Positions 1 through 5,569 are shown, counted from the stretch's first letter. The stretch is 5,569 bases of DNA from Nitrosarchaeum sp. (GCA_009697485.1 SICY01000064.1:1-5569), one strand, 5' to 3'. The notes: a model not told the origin generated them from the sequence alone. Translations and numbers: made by a program.

Positions 1-133
1 TGATCCTCAAAACTGGTGAAAAGTATGGTGCATGTTTTACATATCTGCACTTTTAGAAGTTAACATTGGTGCACTTGATATGGCAATTGATAAACTAGAT
101 CAAAAGATGAATCAAAGAAAGGTCTATCTTTAA
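1..133 (+). other. Possible frame-broken coding remnant or end of an upstream gene
   Basis: No intact gene is visible here. Reading from base 3 gives a short protein-like stretch (ILKTGEKYGACFTYL) that stops at 51-53. Reading from base 32 (ATG) to the TAA at 131-133 gives 33 residues ending in an amphipathic, helix-like segment (LEVNIGALDMAIDKLDQKMN). That second frame is closed upstream by a TGA at 17-19. The two stretches would join into one C-terminal tail if a single base were missing around the T-run at 34-37 or nearby, so this could be a decayed gene end or a sequencing error. It could also be a 33-aa small protein, or chance. I do not recognise a family. From 134 to 212 I see only non-coding AT-rich promoter sequence. 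Confidence 0.2.
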
Positions 134-175
134 TCAATGTGTGACTGCGTGATGAACGATCTAATATTTTAAAAT

Positions 176-195
176 AAACTTAATATAATATTATA
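176..195 (+). promoter_or_regulatory. Archaeal TATA-type promoter of the glutamate dehydrogenase gene
   Basis: An AT-only stretch (TTAATATAATATTATATTT, about 180-198) lies roughly 20-33 nt before the TTG start at 213. That is the spacing expected for a TATA box driving a leaderless or nearly leaderless archaeal transcript. The A-rich bases just before it (about 170-178) could serve as a BRE. No Shine-Dalgarno sequence lies between it and the start codon. The exact box cannot be fixed by eye because the whole stretch is AT-rich. Confidence 0.5.
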
Positions 196-212
196 TTTCA
201 AACTCGATCATC

Positions 213-1487
213 TTGGTAAAGTTAGATCCTTTTGCAAATGCAACAAAACAAGTCAACGATGCATGTGATGTTCTTGGAATTAAGGACAAAGGTCTACGTG
301 AATATCTAGCAACACCAAACAAAGTTTTGAGAGTAAAAATTCCAGTTAAAATGGATAATGGAAAAATCAGAATGTTTACCGGTTTTAGAAGTCAACACAA
401 TAATGATAGAGGACCATACAAAGGTGGAATCCGATACTTTAACCCTGAAGGTGGAGTTGAATACATGGAACGTGAAGTCATGGCACTATCTTCTTGGATG
501 ACATGGAAGTGTGCAGTTGTTGATATTCCATTGGGAGGCGGCAAAGGAGGAATCTATGTCAATGCAAAGACCGAAAAACTAAGTGATGCTGAAATGGAAA
601 GACTCACCAGAGGATTTACATATAAAATATTTGAAATTATTGGACCTGGCAAAGATATTCCAGCACCCGATGTTTACACAACTGGTAGAGAAATGACCCA
701 AATCATGGATACATTTAGCAAACTAAATGGAAATGTTTACTCACCTGGTGTAATCACTGGAAAACCAATTTCAATGGGCGGCTCTCTGGCAAGAGATGTT
801 GCTACTGGATTAGGTGTATCATACTGTGTAAGAGAAGCAGCAAAAGCTTTGAAACTAAATCTAAAAGGTGCCAAAGTTGTTTTACAGGGATTTGGAAATG
901 CATCTACATTTACTGGTGAATATTTAGAAAAATTGGGTGCCAAAGTTATTGCTGTAAGTGACTCTAAAGGTTCTATATCAATTCCAAACGGGGCCAAAGT
1001 TAGTAAGTTAATTGAATTTAAACAAAAGACAAAATCAGTAGTTGGTTTCCCTGGAAGTAAGAAAATATCTACCGAGGAATTGCTAACAACAAAATGTGAT
1101 ATTTTGGTTCCAGGAGCATTAGAGAATCAAATTGATGCAAAGATTGCAAAGAATCTCAAATGTAGAATAATTGCCGAAGCTGCAAACGGTCCAACATTAC
1201 CTGAGGCAGATCCTATAATTTATCAAAAGAAAATTCTAGTAATTCCAGATATACTGGCAAATTCCGGTGGTGTCTGTATCTCATATTTAGAATGGGTACA
1301 AAACAACATGGGTTACTATTGGACTTTTGATGAAGTTGCCAAAAAGATGGAAGTTAACATTACAAAAGGTTTCAAGGACGCATATGCACTAGCCAATAAA
1401 CACAAAATTGACATGAGACGAGCCACTATGGCTTTGGCAGTCGGTAGAGTTGTAGAGGCCTTTAACCAAAAAGGTATCTGGCCTTAG
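213..1487 (+). CDS. gdhA: Glutamate dehydrogenase (Glu/Leu/Phe/Val dehydrogenase family)
   Basis: This cytoplasmic enzyme interconverts 2-oxoglutarate plus ammonium and L-glutamate using NAD(P)H, a route for assimilating ammonia. The 424 residues match the usual length of hexameric archaeal and bacterial GDHs. The N-terminal substrate domain (about 1-185) carries GPYKGGIR (Lys70), the TWKCAVVDIPLGGGKGGI block with Lys99 and the catalytic Lys111, and PAPDVYT (Asp153). The C-terminal Rossmann domain (about 186-424) has GFGNAS at 226-231, the nucleotide-binding turn. NSGGVCISYLEW at 350-361 contains Ser357, aligned by motif with the glutamate-contacting serine of the family, which supports glutamate as substrate. 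NAD versus NADP preference cannot be told from the motif. TTG at 213 is chosen because no ATG, GTG or other TTG occurs in frame back to the stop at 162-164, and it sits at promoter spacing. Its stop overlaps the end of the opposing TOPRIM gene. Confidence 0.95.
   Translation: MVKLDPFANATKQVNDACDVLGIKDKGLREYLATPNKVLRVKIPVKMDNGKIRMFTGFRSQHNNDRGPYKGGIRYFNPEGGVEYMEREVMALSSWMTWKCAVVDIPLGGGKGGIYVNAKTEKLSDAEMERLTRGFTYKIFEIIGPGKDIPAPDVYTTGREMTQIMDTFSKLNGNVYSPGVITGKPISMGGSLARDVATGLGVSYCVREAAKALKLNLKGAKVVLQGFGNASTFTGEYLEKLGAKVIAVSDSKGSISIPNGAKVSKLIEFKQKTKSVVGFPGSKKISTEELLTTKCDILVPGALENQIDAKIAKNLKCRIIAEAANGPTLPEADPIIYQKKILVIPDILANSGGVCISYLEWVQNNMGYYWTFDEVAKKMEVNITKGFKDAYALANKHKIDMRRATMALAVGRVVEAFNQKGIWP
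1468..1472 (-). terminator. Possible T-tract terminator of the TOPRIM gene, inside the GDH coding end
   Basis: On the minus strand, a run of five T (with more T-rich sequence after it) begins about 12 nt past the TOPRIM stop codon. Archaeal RNA polymerase often terminates at such runs without a hairpin. The tract lies inside the last codons of the glutamate dehydrogenase gene, so it may be only coding sequence (lysine codons). Confidence 0.25.
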
Positions 1488-1861
1488 ACTAGATACGATT
1501 CATAACAAACTAGCTGTTCAACAAATCTTATTTTTCCTCTAGTTATCACTGTGAGTTCTCTTTTAAAAGAAAGATCGATTTTTGTTCTACGCTGTAAAAG
1601 TTGAATAGTTTTTTCTGTTAGATATCTTCCCTTTCTATCTCTGTCAAAAAGAATGATCAGTTTCTCATATTTTGCAACAGAATCTGCAAAATTTACAATT
1701 CCACCACATTTATGAAATTCAATTATTTGACCTGAAAATCCTAATTTTTTTAATGCGGATGCATCTTTTTTTCCTTCTACAACAACAATACTGTCTTTCA
1801 TTAAATTTAGCTGAAATACAAAATTTCTTATCTCTTGAATCTCTTGCTCTGTTACAAGCAC
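1484..1861 (-). CDS. Small stand-alone TOPRIM-domain protein
   Basis: This 125-residue protein is essentially one TOPRIM (topoisomerase/primase) fold. After an N-terminal helix (about 5-20) comes VVVEGKKD (26-33) with the conserved acidic Glu29. LFDRDRKG (71-78) then supplies the Asp73-x-Asp75 metal-binding pair. These are the Mg2+ ligands found in topoisomerases, DnaG primases, OLD nucleases and the small archaeal TOPRIM proteins of the RNase M5/UPF0292-like type, whose lengths it resembles. A nucleic-acid cleavage or joining role is plausible, but the substrate is unknown. The start is GTG at 1861; the only stop-free sequence upstream is a few codons with no ATG, GTG or TTG. An internal ATG at 1801 (Met21) would remove the N-terminal helix but keep the motifs. 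The gene is convergent with glutamate dehydrogenase (4-bp overlap of the stops) and divergent from the amidotransferase gene. Confidence 0.85.
   Translation of the reverse strand: MLVTEQEIQEIRNFVFQLNLMKDSIVVVEGKKDASALKKLGFSGQIIEFHKCGGIVNFADSVAKYEKLIILFDRDRKGRYLTEKTIQLLQRRTKIDLSFKRELTVITRGKIRFVEQLVCYESYLV
1528..1540 (+). terminator. Possible T-rich terminator of the glutamate dehydrogenase gene
   Basis: The sequence CTTATTTTTCCTCT lies about 40-53 nt after the glutamate dehydrogenase stop. A pyrimidine and T-rich stretch of this kind can end archaeal transcripts without a hairpin. It falls inside the opposing TOPRIM gene because there is no intergenic space at this convergent junction. It may instead simply encode Glu-Glu/Lys-rich codons on the other strand. 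Confidence 0.3.
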
Positions 1862-1875
1862 AATGTGATACGTGC

Positions 1876-1889
1876 TTTAACATATTAAT
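1876..1889. promoter_or_regulatory. Shared divergent promoter core for the TOPRIM and amidotransferase genes
   Basis: The two genes diverge from a 49-bp spacer (1862-1910). On the plus strand TTTAACATATTAA (1876-1888) is centred about 29 nt before the GTG start at 1911. On the minus strand the same bases read ATTAATATG (1881-1889), centred about 24 nt before the GTG start at 1861. A single AT core may therefore serve both directions. No Shine-Dalgarno sequence precedes either start, consistent with leaderless transcripts. Confidence 0.5.
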
Positions 1890-1910
1890 CGCTTTTGCTA
1901 AAAATAGTTC

Positions 1911-2594
1911 GTGTCTGAAGTTTTAGTTGTACAAAACACAAGAACAGAAGGATCTGGCTACCTGGGTGAACTTTTAGCCAATGACGGATTTACCATTCAT
2001 TCAGTTAATGCAAAATATGAGAAACTTCCGGAAAAAAAATATTCACTTCTAGTAATTTTAGGTGCTCCTGAAAGTGCTAATGAAGACTTGCCTTATTTGC
2101 AGGCAGAACAAAAACTGATTAAAAAAACAGTAGATGACGATATTCCTGTACTTGGAATTTGTTTAGGTTCGCAATTGATTGCAAAAACTTTTGGAGGAAA
2201 GGTGTACCGCGGTCCAAAAAAAGAAATCGGATTTTATCATGATTTGAAAATTGATACTGATTCTAAATTATTTTCTGGATTTACAAACCCTTTTACTGTA
2301 TTTCATTGGCACGCTGACACGTTTGATTTGCCTGAAGGGGCAGTAAGATTGGTGCACTCTGAAAATTATCAAAATCAGGCATTTCAAATTAATAGTGCAG
2401 TTGGATTGCAATTTCACCTAGAAGTAAATACTGAAATGGTTAATCTTTGGCTTGATAAGACTCGGGAAAAACTAGAACAAATACCATACATCGATCCCCA
2501 AAAAATTCGTTCTGATATTGATGAAAATATGTCAATTGTCAAAAACAATATGAATAATTTTTACAATAATTTCAAATTATTATTTCATCTTTGA
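1911..2594 (+). CDS. Stand-alone class I glutamine amidotransferase (GMP synthase GATase-like)
   Basis: This 227-residue protein has the class I (triad) glutaminase fold. The nucleophile elbow is GICLGSQ at 82-88, with Cys84 as nucleophile. LQFHLEV at 166-172 provides His169 and Glu171 to complete the Cys-His-Glu triad. LGAPES (50-55) fits the oxyanion-loop region, and FHWHADTFDLP (131-141) is typical of the GMP synthase-like GATase subfamily. There is no fused synthetase domain and no partner synthetase beside it, so the acceptor is unknown. It could supply ammonia to a separately encoded enzyme or hydrolyse a gamma-glutamyl compound. The last 20 or so residues are Asn-rich (NNMNNFYNNF) and lie beyond the core fold. 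The start is GTG at 1911, at promoter spacing from the AT box at 1876-1888. It is divergent from the TOPRIM gene and 42 bp upstream of the CoA synthetase gene. Confidence 0.85.
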   Translation: MSEVLVVQNTRTEGSGYLGELLANDGFTIHSVNAKYEKLPEKKYSLLVILGAPESANEDLPYLQAEQKLIKKTVDDDIPVLGICLGSQLIAKTFGGKVYRGPKKEIGFYHDLKIDTDSKLFSGFTNPFTVFHWHADTFDLPEGAVRLVHSENYQNQAFQINSAVGLQFHLEVNTEMVNLWLDKTREKLEQIPYIDPQKIRSDIDENMSIVKNNMNNFYNNFKLLFHL

Positions 2595-2612
2595 CCAAAG
2601 TTTAATATACAG
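2595..2612 (+). promoter_or_regulatory. BRE/TATA promoter of the CoA synthetase gene
   Basis: Within the 42-bp gap after the amidotransferase stop, CCAAAG followed by TTTAATATAC (2601-2610) looks like a BRE plus TATA box. It is centred about 32 nt before the ATG at 2637, so the predicted transcript start lies only a few bases before the start codon. There is no Shine-Dalgarno sequence. This is the cleanest promoter in the window and suggests the carbon-fixation pair is transcribed independently of the amidotransferase. Confidence 0.6.
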
Positions 2613-2636
2613 AGTTTCTATTTCGTCGATCTAACT

Positions 2637-4754
2637 ATGAACTCTGTGAAAAAAGTTTTTGAAGAAACAATGCAAACCAGTCATAAAGTTATCACAGAAG
2701 AATTAGCAAAATCAATCCTCAAAACTTATGGTATTAAAGTTCCACCTTTTGCACTTGTTACTTCTGCTGAAGAAGCAGTCAAACAAGCAAAAAAGATTGG
2801 ATTTCCACTCGTAATGAAAGTTGTATCACCACAAATTTTACACAAAACTGATGTTGGTGGTGTTAAAGTTGGACTAGATAATCTCATTGATGTCAAAAAG
2901 ACATTCAAAGACATGTATGGCAGACTATCTAAAAAGAAAGGAGTTGAAGTAAAAGGAATTCTTCTTGAAAAGATGGTTCCAAAAGGTGTTGAACTAATTG
3001 TTGGTATTCAAAACGATCCACAGTTTGGTCCAGTAATTATGGTTGGACTAGGTGGAATTATGACTGAAGTTATGAAAGATGTTGCATTCAGAATGCTACC
3101 TATTACACCTTCAGATGCAAAATCTATGCTTAATGAACTAAAAGGCTCAAAATTACTCAAAGGATTCAGAGGAAGTGAACCAATTGATACAAACATGGTT
3201 GCAAAGATGCTTGTACAAATTGGAAAACTAGGCGTGGAAAATGCAGATTACATCAACAGCATTGACTTTAACCCAGTAGTTGTTTATCCAAAATCCCACT
3301 TTGTAGTAGATGCAAAAATTATTCTAGATAAAGAAATCAAAAAGAATTCTATCTCAAAAGCTAAACCAAACATTGAATCAATGGAGTCCTTCTTTACTCC
3401 AGAATCTGTTGCACTAGTAGGGGCATCTGCAACACCTGGAAAGATTGGTAATTCTGTATTAGTTGCACTTGGAAAACAAGATTACAAAGGTAAAGTATAT
3501 CCAATTAATCCTAAACAAGAGTCAATTCTTGGAATCAAATGTTATCCATCATTAGATGCAATTACCGAAAAAGTTGACTTGGTTGTTGTTTGTATTGATC
3601 TTGCAGAATGCGGACCAATCATGAATACTTGTGCAAATAAAGGAATTCACAATGTTGTAATCGTTTCAGGTGGAGGAAAAGAGCTTGGTGGTGACAGAGC
3701 TGCAATGGAAGCTGAAGTAAAAGAATTATCTCTAAAACACAAAATCCGTGTAATTGGTCCAAACTGTATTGGAATGTTTAATGCTGCAAATCGTCTTGAT
3801 TGTGCATTCCAAGGACAAGAAAGAATGGTACGTTCAAAATTAGGAAATGTTGCATTTTTCTCACAAAGTGGAACCATGGGAATTAGTATGTTAGAAAGTG
3901 CTGATGTGTTTGGCTTATCCAAGATGATTAGTTTTGGTAATCGTTCTGATGTAGACGAAGCAGATATGATATGGTATGCTGCAAATGATCCTCAAACTAA
4001 AGTAATTGGATTATACGTTGAAGGATTTGGTGATGGTAGAAAATTCATCAATACTGCTAAACGTGTAATGAGAGAAAAAAATAAACCAATCGTAATTTGG
4101 AAGAGTGGAAGATCTGAAGCAGGTGCAAAACAAGCTGCATCACATACAGGTTCTCTTGGTGGTTCAAATGCAATCATCATGGGAGCATTCAAACAAGCAG
4201 GAATTATTTCAGTTGATAGTTATCAAGAACTAGTTGGAGTCTTAAAGGCACTAGCATGGCAACCTCCTGCAAAGGGAAATCGTGTTGCTATGACAAGTAA
4301 TGGTGCTGGTCCAATGATTGGCGGAATTGATCAATTAGAAAGATTAGGTCTTACTATTGGAAAGTTGTCGCCAGAACTACTCAAAAAAATGAAGGAACGT
4401 TTCCCACCAACTGTTCCAATTCATAATGGTAATCCAGCAGATGTAGGCGGCGGTGCAAATGCAGATGATTATAAATTTGTCATCCAGCAATTTCTTGACG
4501 AAAAGAATATCGACATTGCTATGCCTTGGTTTGTTTTCCAAGATGATCCACTTGAAGAAACAATAGTTGAATACCTAACTGAATTATCAAATAAAAAACA
4601 GAAACCAATTCTTGCTGGAGGTAATGGCGGTCCATATACTGAAAAAATGACAAAATTGATTGAGGCAAATAATATTCCAGTTTACAGTGACCTTCGAACT
4701 TGGGTTACAGCTGCATCTGCATTATCTCAATGGGGAAAATTCTCGCAAAAATAG
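2637..4754 (+). CDS. ADP-forming acyl-CoA synthetase, likely 3-hydroxypropionyl-CoA synthetase
   Basis: It likely activates 3-hydroxypropionate to 3-hydroxypropionyl-CoA with ATP and CoA, releasing ADP and phosphate, in the thaumarchaeal HP/HB carbon-fixation cycle. The protein fuses both halves of an NDP-forming synthetase. Residues about 15-230 form the ATP-grasp (beta) half, with LHKTDVGGV at 68-76 (His69, candidate relay histidine) and GLGGIMTEVMKDVAFR at 137-152. Residues about 250-375 form the CoA-binding Rossmann domain (LVGASATPGKIGNS, 260-273; IGPNCIG, 373-379). Residues about 400-700 form the ligase domains, with FFSQSGTMG (407-415) and the phosphohistidine motif ASHTGSLGG (501-509; His503). 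The beta half precedes the alpha half. The substrate is inferred from the adjacent dehydratase and from the known N. maritimus enzyme pair; 4-hydroxybutyryl-CoA synthetase or acetyl-CoA synthetase (ADP-forming) cannot be excluded from motifs alone. The ATG at 2637 follows a well-placed TATA box. Confidence 0.9.
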   Translation: MNSVKKVFEETMQTSHKVITEELAKSILKTYGIKVPPFALVTSAEEAVKQAKKIGFPLVMKVVSPQILHKTDVGGVKVGLDNLIDVKKTFKDMYGRLSKKKGVEVKGILLEKMVPKGVELIVGIQNDPQFGPVIMVGLGGIMTEVMKDVAFRMLPITPSDAKSMLNELKGSKLLKGFRGSEPIDTNMVAKMLVQIGKLGVENADYINSIDFNPVVVYPKSHFVVDAKIILDKEIKKNSISKAKPNIESMESFFTPESVALVGASATPGKIGNSVLVALGKQDYKGKVYPINPKQESILGIKCYPSLDAITEKVDLVVVCIDLAECGPIMNTCANKGIHNVVIVSGGGKELGGDRAAMEAEVKELSLKHKIRVIGPNCIGMFNAANRLDCAFQGQERMVRSKLGNVAFFSQSGTMGISMLESADVFGLSKMISFGNRSDVDEADMIWYAANDPQTKVIGLYVEGFGDGRKFINTAKRVMREKNKPIVIWKSGRSEAGAKQAASHTGSLGGSNAIIMGAFKQAGIISVDSYQELVGVLKALAWQPPAKGNRVAMTSNGAGPMIGGIDQLERLGLTIGKLSPELLKKMKERFPPTVPIHNGNPADVGGGANADDYKFVIQQFLDEKNIDIAMPWFVFQDDPLEETIVEYLTELSNKKQKPILAGGNGGPYTEKMTKLIEANNIPVYSDLRTWVTAASALSQWGKFSQK

Positions 4755-4757
4755 ATA

Positions 4758-4767
4758 ACATTTAAGT
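4758..4767 (+). promoter_or_regulatory. Possible internal promoter of the hydratase/dehydratase gene
   Basis: The 35-bp gap after the CoA synthetase stop contains ACATTTAAG, whose TTTAAG core (4761-4766) is centred about 26 nt before the ATG at 4790. That spacing fits a leaderless transcript, so the hydratase gene may have its own promoter as well as read-through from the synthetase gene. The box is weak, being short and not fully AT. Confidence 0.4.
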
Positions 4768-4789
4768 TCCGTACACCTTGGAAATTATC

Positions 4790-5551
4790 ATGTCTCTAGT
4801 TACCACATCTACTTCTGATGGCATATGTACTGTCAAAATAAACAGACCTGACAAACTCAATGCCATGAATATTGATGTTGCAAAAGAACTCATCAAAACT
4901 TTTGAAGCTCTAGACAAAGATGACAGTGTTAAAGTAATTATCTTAACTGGTGAAGGAGAAAAGGCATTTTCTGCTGGTGCAGATATTGAATACATGTCAA
5001 AAATTTCTCCGGATGAATCAGTTGCATATGCAAAGACAGGGCAGCTTGTAACTTCTACAGTTGAGCTTGTAAGACAGCCAACAATTGCAGCCATTAACGG
5101 TTTTGCACTTGGTGGAGGTTGCGAGCTTGCAATGTCTTGTGATATTAGAATTGCAGCAGATACTGCAAGACTTGGTCAACCAGAAGTTACAATTGGAATT
5201 CCTCCTGGTTGGGGCGGAACACAAAGATTGATGAGAATTGTGGGAATAGCAAAAGCAAAAGAACTTGTCTATACTGGTAAAATGATCAAAGCAGACGAAG
5301 CAAAGGAAATTGGTCTAGTGAATCAAGTGGTTCCACTTGCGTCACTACAAGAAGAAGCTTTGAAAATGGCACAGCAAATTGCTGCAAACTCTACAATGGG
5401 CGTTCAAATGTCAAAAGTTGCAATTAACAAAGGAAGAAATGCAGATCTTGATACTGGACTCTCAATTGAGCTTCTTGCTTGGAGAAATTGTTTTACTCAT
5501 TCTGATAGAGAAGAGCGAATGACAGCTTTTGTAAACAAATCAAAAAAATAA
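4790..5551 (+). CDS. Enoyl-CoA hydratase family; likely 3-hydroxypropionyl-CoA dehydratase/crotonyl-CoA hydratase
   Basis: This 253-residue crotonase-fold enzyme likely dehydrates 3-hydroxypropionyl-CoA to acryloyl-CoA and hydrates crotonyl-CoA to 3-hydroxybutyryl-CoA, two separate steps of the HP/HB cycle. Both catalytic glutamates are present: Glu112 in ALGGGCELAMSCDI (106-119) and Glu132 in LGQPEVTIG (128-136), matching the two-Glu hydratase pattern. The oxyanion hole is formed by FSAGADI (60-66) and Gly109. PPGWGGTQRL (138-147) has Trp141 where many hydratases have Ala or Gly. There is no fused dehydrogenase domain, and the length is normal for a single-domain hydratase. The start is ATG at 4790, preferred over the in-frame TTG at 4778 because it lies about 26 nt from the TTTAAG box and gives a normal N-terminus (MSLVTT). 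The dual role comes from knowledge of the Nitrosopumilus enzyme; the sequence itself shows only the hydratase class. The bases after the stop (5552-5569) are pyrimidine-rich and might begin a terminator. Confidence 0.92.
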   Translation: MSLVTTSTSDGICTVKINRPDKLNAMNIDVAKELIKTFEALDKDDSVKVIILTGEGEKAFSAGADIEYMSKISPDESVAYAKTGQLVTSTVELVRQPTIAAINGFALGGGCELAMSCDIRIAADTARLGQPEVTIGIPPGWGGTQRLMRIVGIAKAKELVYTGKMIKADEAKEIGLVNQVVPLASLQEEALKMAQQIAANSTMGVQMSKVAINKGRNADLDTGLSIELLAWRNCFTHSDREERMTAFVNKSKK

Positions 5552-5569
5552 TCTATTCCTAACTTTCCT

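Noticed and set aside
1..212. tRNA, small RNA or riboswitch in the left intergenic region
   Set aside because: I found no cloverleaf, conserved tRNA arm or extended stem on either strand; the region is AT-rich with only a promoter-like stretch.
737..997. 86-aa minus-strand reading frame inside glutamate dehydrogenase
   Set aside because: Shadow of a strongly conserved coding region with no recognisable motif or promoter. The same holds for minus-strand frames at 2726-2914, 3008-3196, 3647-3922 and 3992-4192 inside the CoA synthetase gene.
1672..1926. 84-aa plus-strand reading frame across the TOPRIM gene and the divergent spacer
   Set aside because: It is antisense to a gene with clear TOPRIM motifs, is Leu/Phe/Gln-rich low-complexity sequence, and runs into the start of the amidotransferase gene.
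4778..4789. TTG start at 4778 for the hydratase, adding MEII
   Set aside because: It would place the start only about 15 nt from the TTTAAG box; the ATG at 4790 gives proper promoter spacing and a normal family N-terminus.
4762..5224. Minus-strand frames (110 aa and 68 aa) opposite the hydratase gene
   Set aside because: They lie wholly or mostly over a conserved crotonase coding sequence. The second is Cys/Asn-rich with no family resemblance.
1..5569. Mobile element, CRISPR array or defence system
   Set aside because: There are no transposase or integrase motifs, no terminal inverted repeats, and no regularly spaced repeats. All recognised genes are metabolic or small housekeeping-type families.

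Overview
The window looks like chromosomal DNA from an ammonia-oxidising archaeon of the Nitrosopumilus type (Thaumarchaeota/Nitrososphaerota). It is AT-rich. Genes are tightly packed and preceded by short TATA-like boxes about 24-32 nt before the start codon, with no Shine-Dalgarno sequences. The last two genes match the thaumarchaeal 3-hydroxypropionate/4-hydroxybutyrate (HP/HB) carbon-fixation enzymes. From memory, the gene order resembles the Nitrosopumilus maritimus Nmar_1312-Nmar_1308 neighbourhood; I could not check this by alignment.

Layout: positions 1-212 hold no convincing intact gene, only a possible frame-broken coding remnant up to about 133, then an AT-rich promoter. A glutamate dehydrogenase gene (213-1487, +) follows. 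It converges on, and overlaps by 4 bp, a small TOPRIM-domain gene (1484-1861, -). A 49-bp divergent spacer separates the TOPRIM gene from a stand-alone class I glutamine amidotransferase gene (1911-2594, +). Next come a 705-aa ADP-forming acyl-CoA synthetase, best read as 3-hydroxypropionyl-CoA synthetase (2637-4754, +), and a 253-aa enoyl-CoA hydratase-family protein, best read as 3-hydroxypropionyl-CoA dehydratase/crotonyl-CoA hydratase (4790-5551, +). The window ends 18 bases after that stop.

Functionally, the last two genes catalyse consecutive steps: 3-hydroxypropionate is activated to its CoA ester and then dehydrated to acryloyl-CoA. The same hydratase is known in this lineage to act again on crotonyl-CoA in the second half of the cycle. 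Glutamate dehydrogenase links ammonia to 2-oxoglutarate and so joins nitrogen assimilation to central carbon. The TOPRIM protein and the amidotransferase have clear folds and active-site residues but no known substrate. I see no mobile element, CRISPR array, tRNA or rRNA. The most unusual points are the beta-then-alpha domain order of the CoA synthetase, the uniform leaderless promoter architecture, the convergent overlap with T-tracts buried in the opposing genes, and the broken remnant at the left edge.
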